Shown piece by piece: positions 1 to 7,896 of a stretch of 64,000 nt of DNA. The first letter of the stretch is position 1. Each line of letters opens with the position of its first letter. Location: the NCBI RefSeq assembly GCF_028435365.1, contig NZ_JAGTJJ010000028.1, positions 85,444-149,443 on the forward strand. Reading direction: 5' to 3'. Made by a program: the position numbers and the translations under genes. The notes below the pieces were generated by a model, which had not been told where the DNA came from, searched no databases, and worked only from the letters and a program-made list of their open reading frames with translations. The DNA is from Polyangium jinanense (GTDB lineage Bacteria > Myxococcota > Polyangia > Polyangiales > Polyangiaceae).

Positions 1-130
1 CGCCCTCCCCGGGGACACCAATCTCGCAGTCGTCGCCGTCGTCGTAGCGGCGGTCGTCGCCGCACGAAGCAGCCACGAGGAGCGGGAGGAAAACCAGGGC
101 GGCAACGCGGTAGACCGTTTTTCGAATCAT
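1..130 (-). CDS. Small lipoprotein, 3' end beyond window
   Basis: The reading frame begins at the ATG ending at 130 and runs off the left edge, so only 43 residues are visible. They form a basic N-terminus, a hydrophobic stretch and a lipobox-like Cys at about residue 23, followed by Asp-rich sequence. This looks like an exported lipoprotein. A strong AAAGGAGA ribosome site lies 5-6 bases ahead of the start. The gene follows the Cys-rich lipoprotein by 27 bases on the same strand, so it is probably the last visible member of the sigma/FecR operon. No function can be given. Confidence 0.6.
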   Translation of the reverse strand, partial: MIRKTVYRVAALVFLPLLVAASCGDDRRYDDGDDCEIGVPGEG

Positions 131-157
131 CTTCGTTTCTCCTTTGGACTCAGCCGT

Positions 158-1477
158 TCACAACGTGCAGACCCCACCCGTACACGCGAGCCCGGAGCAG
201 CACTCCGCCCCGCTCGCGCACGACGTACCCACGGACTTGCACCCCGACGGCTTGCAGCTCGGGAACTCCCCGCCACCGCAGAGGCCGGAGCAGCACTCGC
301 CGTTGCTCCCGCAGAGCGTACCTTCGGGCACGCACGTCGGGCTGCCGCCGAAGGTGCCGCATTTCAGCGCGCCGCCGTCGTCTGGATCCGGCGAGCATAG
401 CTTGCCGCAACAATCGTCCGGCGTCTGACACGGCTCGCCGTTCGGCTTGCACGTGCAATCGGTACACGTGCCGCCGCTGCACGTCGAGCTACAGCACTCA
501 GCGTTGCTCACGCAGGTATCGCCGACGACCTTGCACGCGAAGCCGTCCTCGCAGGTCTTGCTGTTCACGTTGCATTTCCTTGAACAGCAATCGACGTCCG
601 CCTGACACGCGACGCCGCTCAGTGAGCAGCACGGCCCCTGGCAACGCGTGACGCCGTAGGAGCCATCGAGGCAAAGCAGCGCGCCTTGCGGCATGCCCGG
701 GCAACACTCGCCGAAGGACGAATCGCAGATCTCGCCGGGCGGGCGGCAGTTCGCGGGCTGCCCGCATTTCGTGACGCCGCTTCCGTCGGCCTGACAGTTG
801 CTCGTGCAACATTGTGCGTCCGTGGAGCAAAGCTCGCCGATGGGCTTGCAGCCGCCGATCGACTGGCAGAAAGCAGCTCCCGCCAGAAGCTCCACGCACG
901 CGTTGGAGCAGCACTGGCTCGGGCCATTGCACGCCTCGCCGACGGCCTTGCATGCGCCGAGGGACGTACACTGCTTGATCCCGCTTCCGCTGTCCTCGCA
1001 GAGGTTTCCACAGCAATCCGCGTTCGTGTTGCAGAGCTCGCCCGTGACGCGGCAGCCGCCGAGCGAGATGCCACACGTCTTCACCCCGCCGCCCTTGTCC
1101 AGGCAAATGCCGCTGCAGCATTCGCTCCCCCCGATCGCGCAGTCCTCGCCGGGCTGGAGGCATCCGCCGCCCTGCGCACACACGCCGCCCTGGCACAGGT
1201 TCGAGCAGCAATCGGAGCTCACGGCGCATGCATCGCCGAGCTGCGTGCAGGGCGCCGTGGCGTCGCAGACGCCATTTTCGCAGCCAAGGCCGCAACATTC
1301 GATGGCAGCGCTGCAAGCCTCGCCCTCGCTCTTGCACGAGACCCCACCGGCGGTCGACCCGCCACCGATGCCACCCGCGCCGCCGTCGCCGCTCGGAAGC
1401 AGCACGCCGTCGAGATACGTTTGCCCACAAGCGAATCCCCACACGCCGAGCGCCAACAGGAAGTACGAGCGCTTCAA
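158..1477 (-). CDS. Cys-rich repeat lipoprotein (copy A)
   Basis: A 439-residue protein with a signal peptide and lipobox Cys near residue 17, a short Gly-rich linker, then about ten degenerate repeats of the form CxxxGxxCxxxxxCCSxxC. The spacing recalls small disulphide-knot modules, so a rigid, oxidised surface protein is likely. It is a close paralogue of the plus-strand gene at 4551-5990; the Cys positions and most intervening residues are the same. The start overlaps the stop of the upstream gene by 4 bases (ATGA), which implies translational coupling within the sigma/FecR operon. The function is unknown. Adhesion, signalling or a predation-related surface role is speculation. Confidence 0.85.
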   Translation of the reverse strand: MKRSYFLLALGVWGFACGQTYLDGVLLPSGDGGAGGIGGGSTAGGVSCKSEGEACSAAIECCGLGCENGVCDATAPCTQLGDACAVSSDCCSNLCQGGVCAQGGGCLQPGEDCAIGGSECCSGICLDKGGGVKTCGISLGGCRVTGELCNTNADCCGNLCEDSGSGIKQCTSLGACKAVGEACNGPSQCCSNACVELLAGAAFCQSIGGCKPIGELCSTDAQCCTSNCQADGSGVTKCGQPANCRPPGEICDSSFGECCPGMPQGALLCLDGSYGVTRCQGPCCSLSGVACQADVDCCSRKCNVNSKTCEDGFACKVVGDTCVSNAECCSSTCSGGTCTDCTCKPNGEPCQTPDDCCGKLCSPDPDDGGALKCGTFGGSPTCVPEGTLCGSNGECCSGLCGGGEFPSCKPSGCKSVGTSCASGAECCSGLACTGGVCTL

Positions 1478-2511
1478 GGCATCACCTCCGCGCCAAGCAC
1501 GAAGAACACCGCGGGGCGACCGAACGAGGCCACCTCGCGGCCGACGATACGGAGCACGGGTTCCGGGAACACGGGGCCGACGAAACCATCAAAACGGAGA
1601 CGGACGCGGGGATGAATACGATAACCGATGCCCGCGCGTCCGTATGCGAGCGCCGCCCACCGGGTACCGGAGGCTGCGATCCTCGGCGGTTCGGCTTCTC
1701 CCTCGAACCAGAGGAGCATCGGCCCCACGCCGGCCCCGACGGATCCGAAAAAGGGTTCGTCGGGGGACGTGACGCGGACGCCGACGCCAGCGCCGAGGAA
1801 AAATGCACGCAGCGCCACCTCGCCGTCGGCATTCTGGACAAACCCAGGCGAGAGGGGGAGAAAGGACCACGCTTCGGCCGAGACGCGGCTCCAGAGAGAC
1901 AAACGGCCCGAGAGCGCGAGGTTTGGGGAGATGGAGACGCCGCCCGGGCTCGCGAGGAGCGCGGGGCCCGCGAGCAGGGAGACGCGGGGTTCTCGGGGCG
2001 GAGGAGGATCCGCAAGCGGCGGAGCGCTGCTCGCGGCAGGCGGTGAGGTCGATGGGGCGGACGGCGCGACCGGAGGCGCCGCGCCGGGCGCCGCCGTGGG
2101 GGAACCTGCGGGGACGGGCAGGAGACGACCACGCAAGAGCTCGATGGCGCGGAGCGCGAGCAGCTCCGGCTCCACAGGGCCGGCGAGCGACTCGCTCACC
2201 CGCAGCTCTCCCGCGTCCTTCGCGCCCTCGCCCACCCACACGAGGATTTCCGGCGGCCAGCGCTCCACGCGCGCCGCGGCTGCCGCTCTTTCGGCGCGCG
2301 CCACGTCTGCGAGGTTTTCCCCTGCGACGCCGGCTCTCACGACGACGTCGAAGCCGAGCACGGAAAGCTCGTCACGCATGCGTTGCGCCGTCGGATCCCC
2401 GAGCGACGGGGCCACGATCACCACCCGCGCTCCGGCGTCGGCGAGCACAAGAGACGCGGTGACGAGCCCCGCAAGGAGCACCGCGAGCGCCATCGTTCGT
2501 CGTCCGCTCAA
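1474..2511 (-). CDS. Exported protein of unknown function
   Basis: A 345-residue protein with an N-terminal signal-type hydrophobic segment (about residues 7-24). An alpha/beta-looking N-terminal half follows, beginning with a VVIVAPSLGD stretch. Then come a Pro/Ala-rich linker (around residues 140-175) and a Gly-rich C-terminal half with alternating hydrophobic residues, compatible with a beta-barrel or beta-sandwich. I recognise no family. It overlaps both neighbours by 4 bases (ATGA junctions), so it is coupled to the FecR-like gene upstream and the Cys-rich lipoprotein downstream. It probably belongs to the same envelope-signalling unit. Confidence 0.75.
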   Translation of the reverse strand: MSGRRTMALAVLLAGLVTASLVLADAGARVVIVAPSLGDPTAQRMRDELSVLGFDVVVRAGVAGENLADVARAERAAAAARVERWPPEILVWVGEGAKDAGELRVSESLAGPVEPELLALRAIELLRGRLLPVPAGSPTAAPGAAPPVAPSAPSTSPPAASSAPPLADPPPPREPRVSLLAGPALLASPGGVSISPNLALSGRLSLWSRVSAEAWSFLPLSPGFVQNADGEVALRAFFLGAGVGVRVTSPDEPFFGSVGAGVGPMLLWFEGEAEPPRIAASGTRWAALAYGRAGIGYRIHPRVRLRFDGFVGPVFPEPVLRIVGREVASFGRPAVFFVLGAEVMP

Positions 2512-3758
2512 GGCTCGAGTACGCTCCTCGCGAGCGCAGCGTACGCGCCCTGCGGATACCGCGCGAGGTACCGCTTCGCGATCGCACGCGCGGCGGCCGG
2601 ATCGCCACGCCGCCGGATCTCCAGCAAGCGGCCGAGGGCCTGCTCGGCAAGCTGTCCGCCGGGCTCCTCACGCAGGTACGTCTCGAACCACGTGGCCGCT
2701 TCTCCCGGCGACCGTTGTTGATCCGCCGCGATCTTGCCTATTAGAAAGGCGCTGCGCCCGCGGTCCCCAAACCGGCGGCGCGCGGCCATCAGAGCCTCGC
2801 GAGCGCGCGCAGGGCTGCCGGCGAAGCGCGCGGCGTCCGCGAGCGCGAAGAGGTCCGCGGCAGAAGCGCGCTCGACCTCCTGCGAGAAGCCCGCGCGTTC
2901 CGCCGCGGCGAGCGCATCCTTGTACTTGCCTGCGGACGCGAGCTCCCGCCAGCCGGGTTGCGCGGAGCTCTCCTCCGGGACGGGCGCCACGGGCATCGCC
3001 GCGGAGGCGCTTGGCGAGAGGATCGGCGCCGAGGGGTTCGTCTGGACCGACGACGGACCGGGTGGCGCGGGCTCGTTCGTCGACTTCGTCGCGGTCCGGG
3101 CTTCCTGGATCTCGAGCTTGCTCTCACGAACGGAGACGCGCAGGCGCTCGCCGGGAACGAGCGCACGCCCCTCCCGCAGGAGCGGCCCCGTAGCGATGAC
3201 CGAACCTTCCATCATCGCGACCTCGAACGTCTCCGTCGCGGGGTCCCACCGCGCATCGAACGCAGTCCCGGTGATCCGCACCTCGAACGGGCCCGCGCGC
3301 AGCGCCCAGCGCGTGTCGTCGTGCGCGTGCGTGATTTCGGCGTGCACGGCGCCGCTCTCGATGAGCACCGCAGCTCCTCGGGGGTTCGTCTCGGTCACGC
3401 GCACCCGCGCGCCCGGCGCAAGCGTCAACGCGCTCCCCTCCGAGAAGCGCAGGCCGAGCGACGTCTCCCCAGCAGCGATCCAGTCGCCTGCCACGCCCTG
3501 GACCGGCGACGCGCCCACGGTGAACGAGAGAGCTGGCGTCCGCGTCGCCACGTACAAGGCAAAGGCACCTGCGCAAGCGGCTGCAAGGGCGAGGCCCGCG
3601 ACGATGCCCTTGCGCCTCGCGCTCTCCGGGGCCTGCGGCGTGGGCGCGAGGAACCGGGATCGTGCGGCATCGAGGGCGCCGCGATCGGCCGACGCGTCCG
3701 AGACATCCGCCACCGCACGGCCGAGCCGTTCGAGGCGCTGCTTCATCTCGTCGTCCAT
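2508..3758 (-). CDS. FecR-domain anti-sigma/regulator protein
   Basis: A 416-residue single-pass membrane protein. A short cytoplasmic N-terminus (about 1-48) is followed by a transmembrane segment (about 51-70). A FecR-like beta-rich domain (about 75-215) has the typical run of sensing-domain features, including a glycine-flanked ITGTAF motif. After an Ala/Pro linker the C-terminal third is helical with TPR/tol-pal-like spacing. FecR proteins transmit outer-membrane signals to a partner ECF sigma factor. The gene directly follows the sigma gene with a 16-base overlap, which supports that pairing. The N-terminus is shorter than a classical zinc-binding anti-sigma domain. Confidence 0.85.
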   Translation of the reverse strand: MDDEMKQRLERLGRAVADVSDASADRGALDAARSRFLAPTPQAPESARRKGIVAGLALAAACAGAFALYVATRTPALSFTVGASPVQGVAGDWIAAGETSLGLRFSEGSALTLAPGARVRVTETNPRGAAVLIESGAVHAEITHAHDDTRWALRAGPFEVRITGTAFDARWDPATETFEVAMMEGSVIATGPLLREGRALVPGERLRVSVRESKLEIQEARTATKSTNEPAPPGPSSVQTNPSAPILSPSASAAMPVAPVPEESSAQPGWRELASAGKYKDALAAAERAGFSQEVERASAADLFALADAARFAGSPARAREALMAARRRFGDRGRSAFLIGKIAADQQRSPGEAATWFETYLREEPGGQLAEQALGRLLEIRRRGDPAAARAIAKRYLARYPQGAYAALARSVLEP

Positions 3759-4414
3759 CGCCCACCTTCCTCGAGCCAGCCGCGGAGCACCTCGTCTCCA
3801 CGAGCGATGGCCGCGAACCGCGTCTCCGCCCGGTCGAGACGCCGCTTGATCGTCGAGAGCGACACCTCACACAGGGCCGCCACACGCTCGACTTCGAGCC
3901 CCTCGACGTACCGGAGCACGAAGGCCACGCGTTCGTCGGCGGGGAGTTTGTCGAGCGCGGCGTACGTCCTCCGGAACGCCTCGGCGACGCTGGAATCGAC
4001 GTCCTCGACCATCGGCTCGGGCAGCTCCGCGGGCGCCCAGAACAGGAGCCAGCGACGGGCGCGGCGCGCCCGGATCGCCTTGTAGACCGTATGCGTCGCG
4101 ACCATCTGCATCCAGCCCACGAGCGCATCCGGATCGCGTAGCTTGTCGAGCGAGGCCATCGCCTGCACGAACACCTCGTGCACGAGCTCAGCGATCTGAT
4201 CGCGGTCGCAGCGGCCCAGGATACGCCGGACGATCCGCTCGACCGAGGGGCCGCACCGATCGAAGAGCGCTGCGCGCGCCCATGGCTCGCCCGCGCGGAG
4301 CCCGCGCACGATGGCCATGTCGTCCCGCATGACCGGCAAGGTTCGCACGACCGGGCTCGCGTTCCCCTGGGGGACGCTGTCGCGGGGTCGGCTGGCTTGG
4401 GGCGCGGGCGGCAT
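3743..4414 (-). CDS. ECF-family RNA polymerase sigma factor
   Basis: A 223-residue sigma-70 family protein of the extracytoplasmic-function type. Region 2 is visible at about residues 36-105 (including a QIAELVHEVFVQA stretch and the WMQMVATHTV segment). Region 4 lies at about 160-215, with a helix-turn-helix reading VAALCEVSLSTIKRRLDRAE. The frame stays open far upstream, but that part overlaps the divergent gene. I chose the ATG at 4414; an ATG at 4330 would shorten the N-terminus by 28 residues. The gene overlaps the FecR-like gene, the usual arrangement for a sigma/regulator pair. Confidence 0.85.
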   Translation of the reverse strand: MPPAPQASRPRDSVPQGNASPVVRTLPVMRDDMAIVRGLRAGEPWARAALFDRCGPSVERIVRRILGRCDRDQIAELVHEVFVQAMASLDKLRDPDALVGWMQMVATHTVYKAIRARRARRWLLFWAPAELPEPMVEDVDSSVAEAFRRTYAALDKLPADERVAFVLRYVEGLEVERVAALCEVSLSTIKRRLDRAETRFAAIARGDEVLRGWLEEGGRWTTR

Positions 4415-4474
4415 CGAGGGCTCGATCGTGGAGGTACCCCGAAGCTGCGCCCACGGTTCACCGAAATCATCTTC

Positions 4475-4501
4475 GTGAACTGCAACACGCAAAAAACGTG
4501 A
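4475..4501 (+). promoter_or_regulatory. Candidate ECF-type promoter
   Basis: GTGAAC at 4475-4480 and CGTGA at 4497-4501 are separated by 16 bases. This matches the GAAC / CGT(x)A pattern common for ECF sigma factors. It lies between the divergent sigma gene and the Cys-rich paralogue, about 50 bases before the latter's ATG and ahead of a strong TGGAGGAG ribosome site (4539-4546). The pattern suggests that the adjacent sigma factor drives the plus-strand lipoprotein cluster. This is inferred from pattern only. Confidence 0.45.
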
Positions 4502-4550
4502 ACCGCCCTGGGTCCCTCTCGGTACCTCCCTCCAAGCCTGGAGGAGACCC

Positions 4551-5990
4551 ATGCGATCACACCGTCTCTTGTTCCTTGCCGCGTCCCTGTCCTCCGTCGT
4601 TGGCGCTGGCTTCGTGCTTGGTGCTGGGTGCAGCGACGATCCGTCCATGGGTGGCACCGCGGGCGCCGGCGCGGCGCCGGGGACGGGGGGCAGCGCGGGC
4701 GCGGGTGGTGGCACGGGCGGCATGGCAGGCGCGGGCGGCTCGGGGACCGGCGGCGCTTCGTGCAAGGGCGAGGGCGAGGCTTGCGGCGCAGCGATCGAGT
4801 GTTGTGGCCTCGGATGCAAGAACGGCGTCTGCGACGCCACGGCGCAATGCACGCAGCTCGGCAACGCGTGTACGGCGAACTCCGACTGCTGCTCGAACCT
4901 GTGCCAAGGCGGCGTGTGTGCCCAGGGCGGCGGATGCCTCCAGCCCGGCGAGGATTGCGCAACCGGCGGCAGCGTTTGCTGTAGCGGGGTTTGCCTGGAC
5001 AAGGGCGGCGGGGTGAAAACGTGTGGACTCTCGCTCGGCGGGTGTCACGTCACCGGCGAGGTTTGCAACACCAACGCCGATTGCTGCGGCAACCTCTGCG
5101 AGGACAGCGGAAACGGGATCAAGCAGTGTACATCCCTCGGCGCGTGCAAGGCCGTCGGGGAGGCGTGTAACGGGCCGAGTCAGTGCTGTTCCAATGCGTG
5201 CGTGGAGCTCCTGCCGGGTTCGTCGTTTTGCCAGTCGATCGGCGGCTGCAAGCCCATCGGCGAGCTCTGCGGGGCGAACGCCCAATGCTGCACGAGCAAC
5301 TGCCAAGCGGATGGGAGCGGCGTCAAGAAGTGCGGGCAGCCGCCGAACTGCCGCCCGCCGGGCGAGATCTGCGATCCGTCCTTCGGCGAGTGTTGTCCGG
5401 GCATGCCGCAAGGCGCGTTCCTTTGCCTCGAAGGCTCCTACGGCGTGACGCGTTGCCAGGGGCCGTGCTGCTCGCTCAGCGGCGTGGCCTGCCAGACGGA
5501 CGCCGATTGCTGCTCGAAGAAGTGCAACGCGAACAGCAAGACATGCGAGAACGGCTTCGCATGCAAGGTCGTCGGCGACACCTGCGCGACCAACGCCGAT
5601 TGTTGCAGCTCGATGTGCAACAACGGCACGTGCGCCGATTGCATGTGCAAGCCCGATGGTGCCGCGTGCCAGACGCCGGACGATTGCTGCGGCGGGCTCT
5701 GCTCGCCGGATCCGAACGACGGCAACAAACTGAAATGCGGCAGCTTCAACGTCCCCCCCGAGCCCGACGGCGGTGTGCCCGAGGGCGGCACGCCGGACGG
5801 CGGCGGCCCGACGTGCGCGCTGGACGGGGCTTTGTGCTCCAACAACGGCGAGTGCTGCTCGGGCCTTTGCGGCGGCGGCGAGTTCCCCGAGTGCGTGCCT
5901 TCGCCCTGCAAGTCCGTGGGTGCGTCCTGCGCGGCCCAGGCCAATTGCTGCTCCGGTCTCTCGTGCACCGGCGGGGTCTGCACGTTGTAA
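4551..5990 (+). CDS. Cys-rich repeat lipoprotein (copy B)
   Basis: A 479-residue lipoprotein (lipobox LGAGC, Cys 27) with a Gly/Ala/Thr linker and about ten CxxxGxxC...CC..C repeats. It is nearly the same protein as copy A on the other strand. It differs mainly in a longer Gly-rich linker and an added Pro/Asp/Gly spacer near residues 400-420. It is the first gene of a plus-strand run of five lipoproteins and lies just downstream of the candidate ECF promoter. It is probably surface-exposed and disulphide-rich. The function is unknown. Confidence 0.85.
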   Translation: MRSHRLLFLAASLSSVVGAGFVLGAGCSDDPSMGGTAGAGAAPGTGGSAGAGGGTGGMAGAGGSGTGGASCKGEGEACGAAIECCGLGCKNGVCDATAQCTQLGNACTANSDCCSNLCQGGVCAQGGGCLQPGEDCATGGSVCCSGVCLDKGGGVKTCGLSLGGCHVTGEVCNTNADCCGNLCEDSGNGIKQCTSLGACKAVGEACNGPSQCCSNACVELLPGSSFCQSIGGCKPIGELCGANAQCCTSNCQADGSGVKKCGQPPNCRPPGEICDPSFGECCPGMPQGAFLCLEGSYGVTRCQGPCCSLSGVACQTDADCCSKKCNANSKTCENGFACKVVGDTCATNADCCSSMCNNGTCADCMCKPDGAACQTPDDCCGGLCSPDPNDGNKLKCGSFNVPPEPDGGVPEGGTPDGGGPTCALDGALCSNNGECCSGLCGGGEFPECVPSPCKSVGASCAAQANCCSGLSCTGGVCTL

Positions 5991-6035
5991 ACGTTACCCT
6001 TGGTCAACAACGAATTGCTTCGTCCTGGAGGAACC

Positions 6036-6914
6036 ATGCTGAAGAAAACACCGACCTTCCTTTCCCTGGGCGTGTGGATGCTCGCATTCGCGGGCCTCGT
6101 CGGCTGCGGAGGCGACGAAGGCAATGGCGGGAGCGGCAACAATGGGCCCGACGATGTCGATGTTCCCGCCGGGAGCACGGCGTTCGTCGCCGTGATCAAC
6201 CCCGTCGCCAACACGGGCCACACGACGGGCACGCCCGCCGTGACGGGCGACGAACGGGACCTCATCCCCGTCGACGCCTTCCCAGGAAGCGCCGATACGA
6301 GTGAATCGGGGATCGCGGTGGTAGGCACGGGGGTCGGCGAGGTGGATGTACGCATCGGAGACGCGTTGCTGAAGCACACGGTGCTCGCCGAGGGCGACGT
6401 GTACGACGCCCCGCTCGGGTTCGACGGAGCGAACGCCGAGACTTACCCGAACACACCGATCCGATATCCAGTCGGCGCCAACTCGGGCGGTTTTTTCTTC
6501 GGCCCCGCGGACATCCTGGCTGACGTCGAGGCAAAGCTCGGCGTGGATGACGCGGTCGTGGTTCTGCGCGGCGGCACGTACACCGGCAACCTGACGATCA
6601 CCGGCAAGGGCGTGCTCCTCTTCGGCGAGAATTTCCTGGAAAACGCCGTGGTCATCAACGGATCGGTCACGGTCAACGGCGAGGCGGTCCGGCTACGTGG
6701 GCTGACCATCACGGGGGATCTCGCGTCGAAGGGCAACAACTTCGGGATCAGCTTTTCCAGGGTGTTCGGAAATACGAGCATCACCGGCAATGCCGGCGCA
6801 TTCGTGCGGAACGTATTCTGCGGGACGACCGTAGTGCCTTCGAGCAATGCCACGCTGCTCGACAACTTCGGGGTCGAACCGATCGTCACCCCGCCGATGG
6901 GCACTTGTGATTGA
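6036..6914 (+). CDS. Lipoprotein, beta-helix-like C-terminal part
   Basis: A 292-residue lipoprotein (lipobox LVGC, Cys 24). I chose the ATG at 6036 because TGGAGGA precedes it by 4-10 bases. The N-terminal part is Gly/Asn/Asp-rich. From about residue 175 the sequence shows short strands with regular hydrophobic spacing and Asn/Gly turns (LTITGKGVLLFGENF, then ITGDLASKGNNFGI). This is typical of a small right-handed parallel beta-helix. No catalytic motif is visible. The gene follows copy B by 45 bases and is likely co-transcribed. Confidence 0.7.
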   Translation: MLKKTPTFLSLGVWMLAFAGLVGCGGDEGNGGSGNNGPDDVDVPAGSTAFVAVINPVANTGHTTGTPAVTGDERDLIPVDAFPGSADTSESGIAVVGTGVGEVDVRIGDALLKHTVLAEGDVYDAPLGFDGANAETYPNTPIRYPVGANSGGFFFGPADILADVEAKLGVDDAVVVLRGGTYTGNLTITGKGVLLFGENFLENAVVINGSVTVNGEAVRLRGLTITGDLASKGNNFGISFSRVFGNTSITGNAGAFVRNVFCGTTVVPSSNATLLDNFGVEPIVTPPMGTCD

Positions 6915-6937
6915 ATGGGGCGAGAAGGAACCACCGC

Positions 6938-7882
6938 ATGAAGTCCACCATGATCTTGCGAACGACGTTCGTTGCTCTCGTCCTCGGCTCGATGGCTACG
7001 CTGCCGGCGTGCAGCAAGAAGTCCGACGCCTCCGCGGAGGTCACCGCCGAGAACCTCTCGGCGGACGACACGATCACGGAGCAACACGACCCCGCCACGA
7101 TCTCGTGGTCGGTCACGCCCGACGGTAAGGTGCGGGCGCGGGTCAAGACGCCCGACGGTCAACCCGTCGAGAAAGACGTCTCCGGCAAGCTGACCGTCAA
7201 GCCCCTGCAGAAGGGCGCGCAGCCGGTAAAGGCGACGCTCGTGTTCGACGCGAAGACGGGCTTGCACACGGCGGACATCCCCAAGCTCGACGCTGATTTG
7301 ACCGAGGTGGATTACGAGCTCCAGGTCAACGGCAAGCCGGTCGAGGGCGCGCTGCATCTCCCGAAGGGCGGCACGAAGGAGCTCGTCGCGACGGCCAAGG
7401 TCACGGCCGGAGTCGAAATCCCCAAAGGCAAGAAGGGACCGAATGGCGGGATTCTCCAGGTAGCGGGTGACGACCTTCTCGAAGTTGTCGCGGACCAGAA
7501 GACGGGCGAGACGCGCGTTTACCTGCTCGACGACGACCTGAAGCCGATGCCCGTGGGCAAACACAAGGTCAAGATCGGCGTCGTCGCGGGCAGCCCCGAG
7601 ATGATCGAGCTCACCCCCGAGCCCAAGGCCATGTATTTCACGGGCAAACTGACCGTGAAGGCGAACCCGTCGAAGCTCACGGTCGTGTTCTACGACGAGA
7701 GCGACATCGAGCCCATCGTGGTGCTCTGCGGCTGGAGCCCCGGCGTGGTGATCGTCGTCGGGACTGTCGTCCTTCCCCTGTTCGTCGCCGTGAACTGGGT
7801 CCCGGTGGTCGTCGTTCAGCCTCCCGTCATCGTCATCGGGAAGGGCAAAGGCAAAGGCAAGGGCAAGTGGAAGTGGCATTGA
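6938..7882 (+). CDS. Lipoprotein with hydrophobic C-terminus and basic KG tail
   Basis: A 314-residue lipoprotein (lipobox LPAC, Cys 25); the start at 6938 follows AGAAGGAA. The body consists of Lys/Asp-rich beta-like segments. The last 55 residues are strikingly different: two Val/Ile/Pro-rich hydrophobic stretches, then a (KG)n tail ending in KWKWH. Such a tail on a lipoprotein is unusual and could insert into or bind a polyanionic surface. The gene is 23 bases after the previous one and 14 before the next. I recognise no family. Confidence 0.7.
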   Translation: MKSTMILRTTFVALVLGSMATLPACSKKSDASAEVTAENLSADDTITEQHDPATISWSVTPDGKVRARVKTPDGQPVEKDVSGKLTVKPLQKGAQPVKATLVFDAKTGLHTADIPKLDADLTEVDYELQVNGKPVEGALHLPKGGTKELVATAKVTAGVEIPKGKKGPNGGILQVAGDDLLEVVADQKTGETRVYLLDDDLKPMPVGKHKVKIGVVAGSPEMIELTPEPKAMYFTGKLTVKANPSKLTVVFYDESDIEPIVVLCGWSPGVVIVVGTVVLPLFVAVNWVPVVVVQPPVIVIGKGKGKGKGKWKWH

Positions 7883-7896
7883 ACCGGAAGGGAGAC

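Noticed and set aside
4415..5002. N-terminal extension of the sigma factor by nearly 200 codons
   Set aside because: It runs antisense through the Cys-rich gene and has Pro/Gln/His-rich shadow composition.
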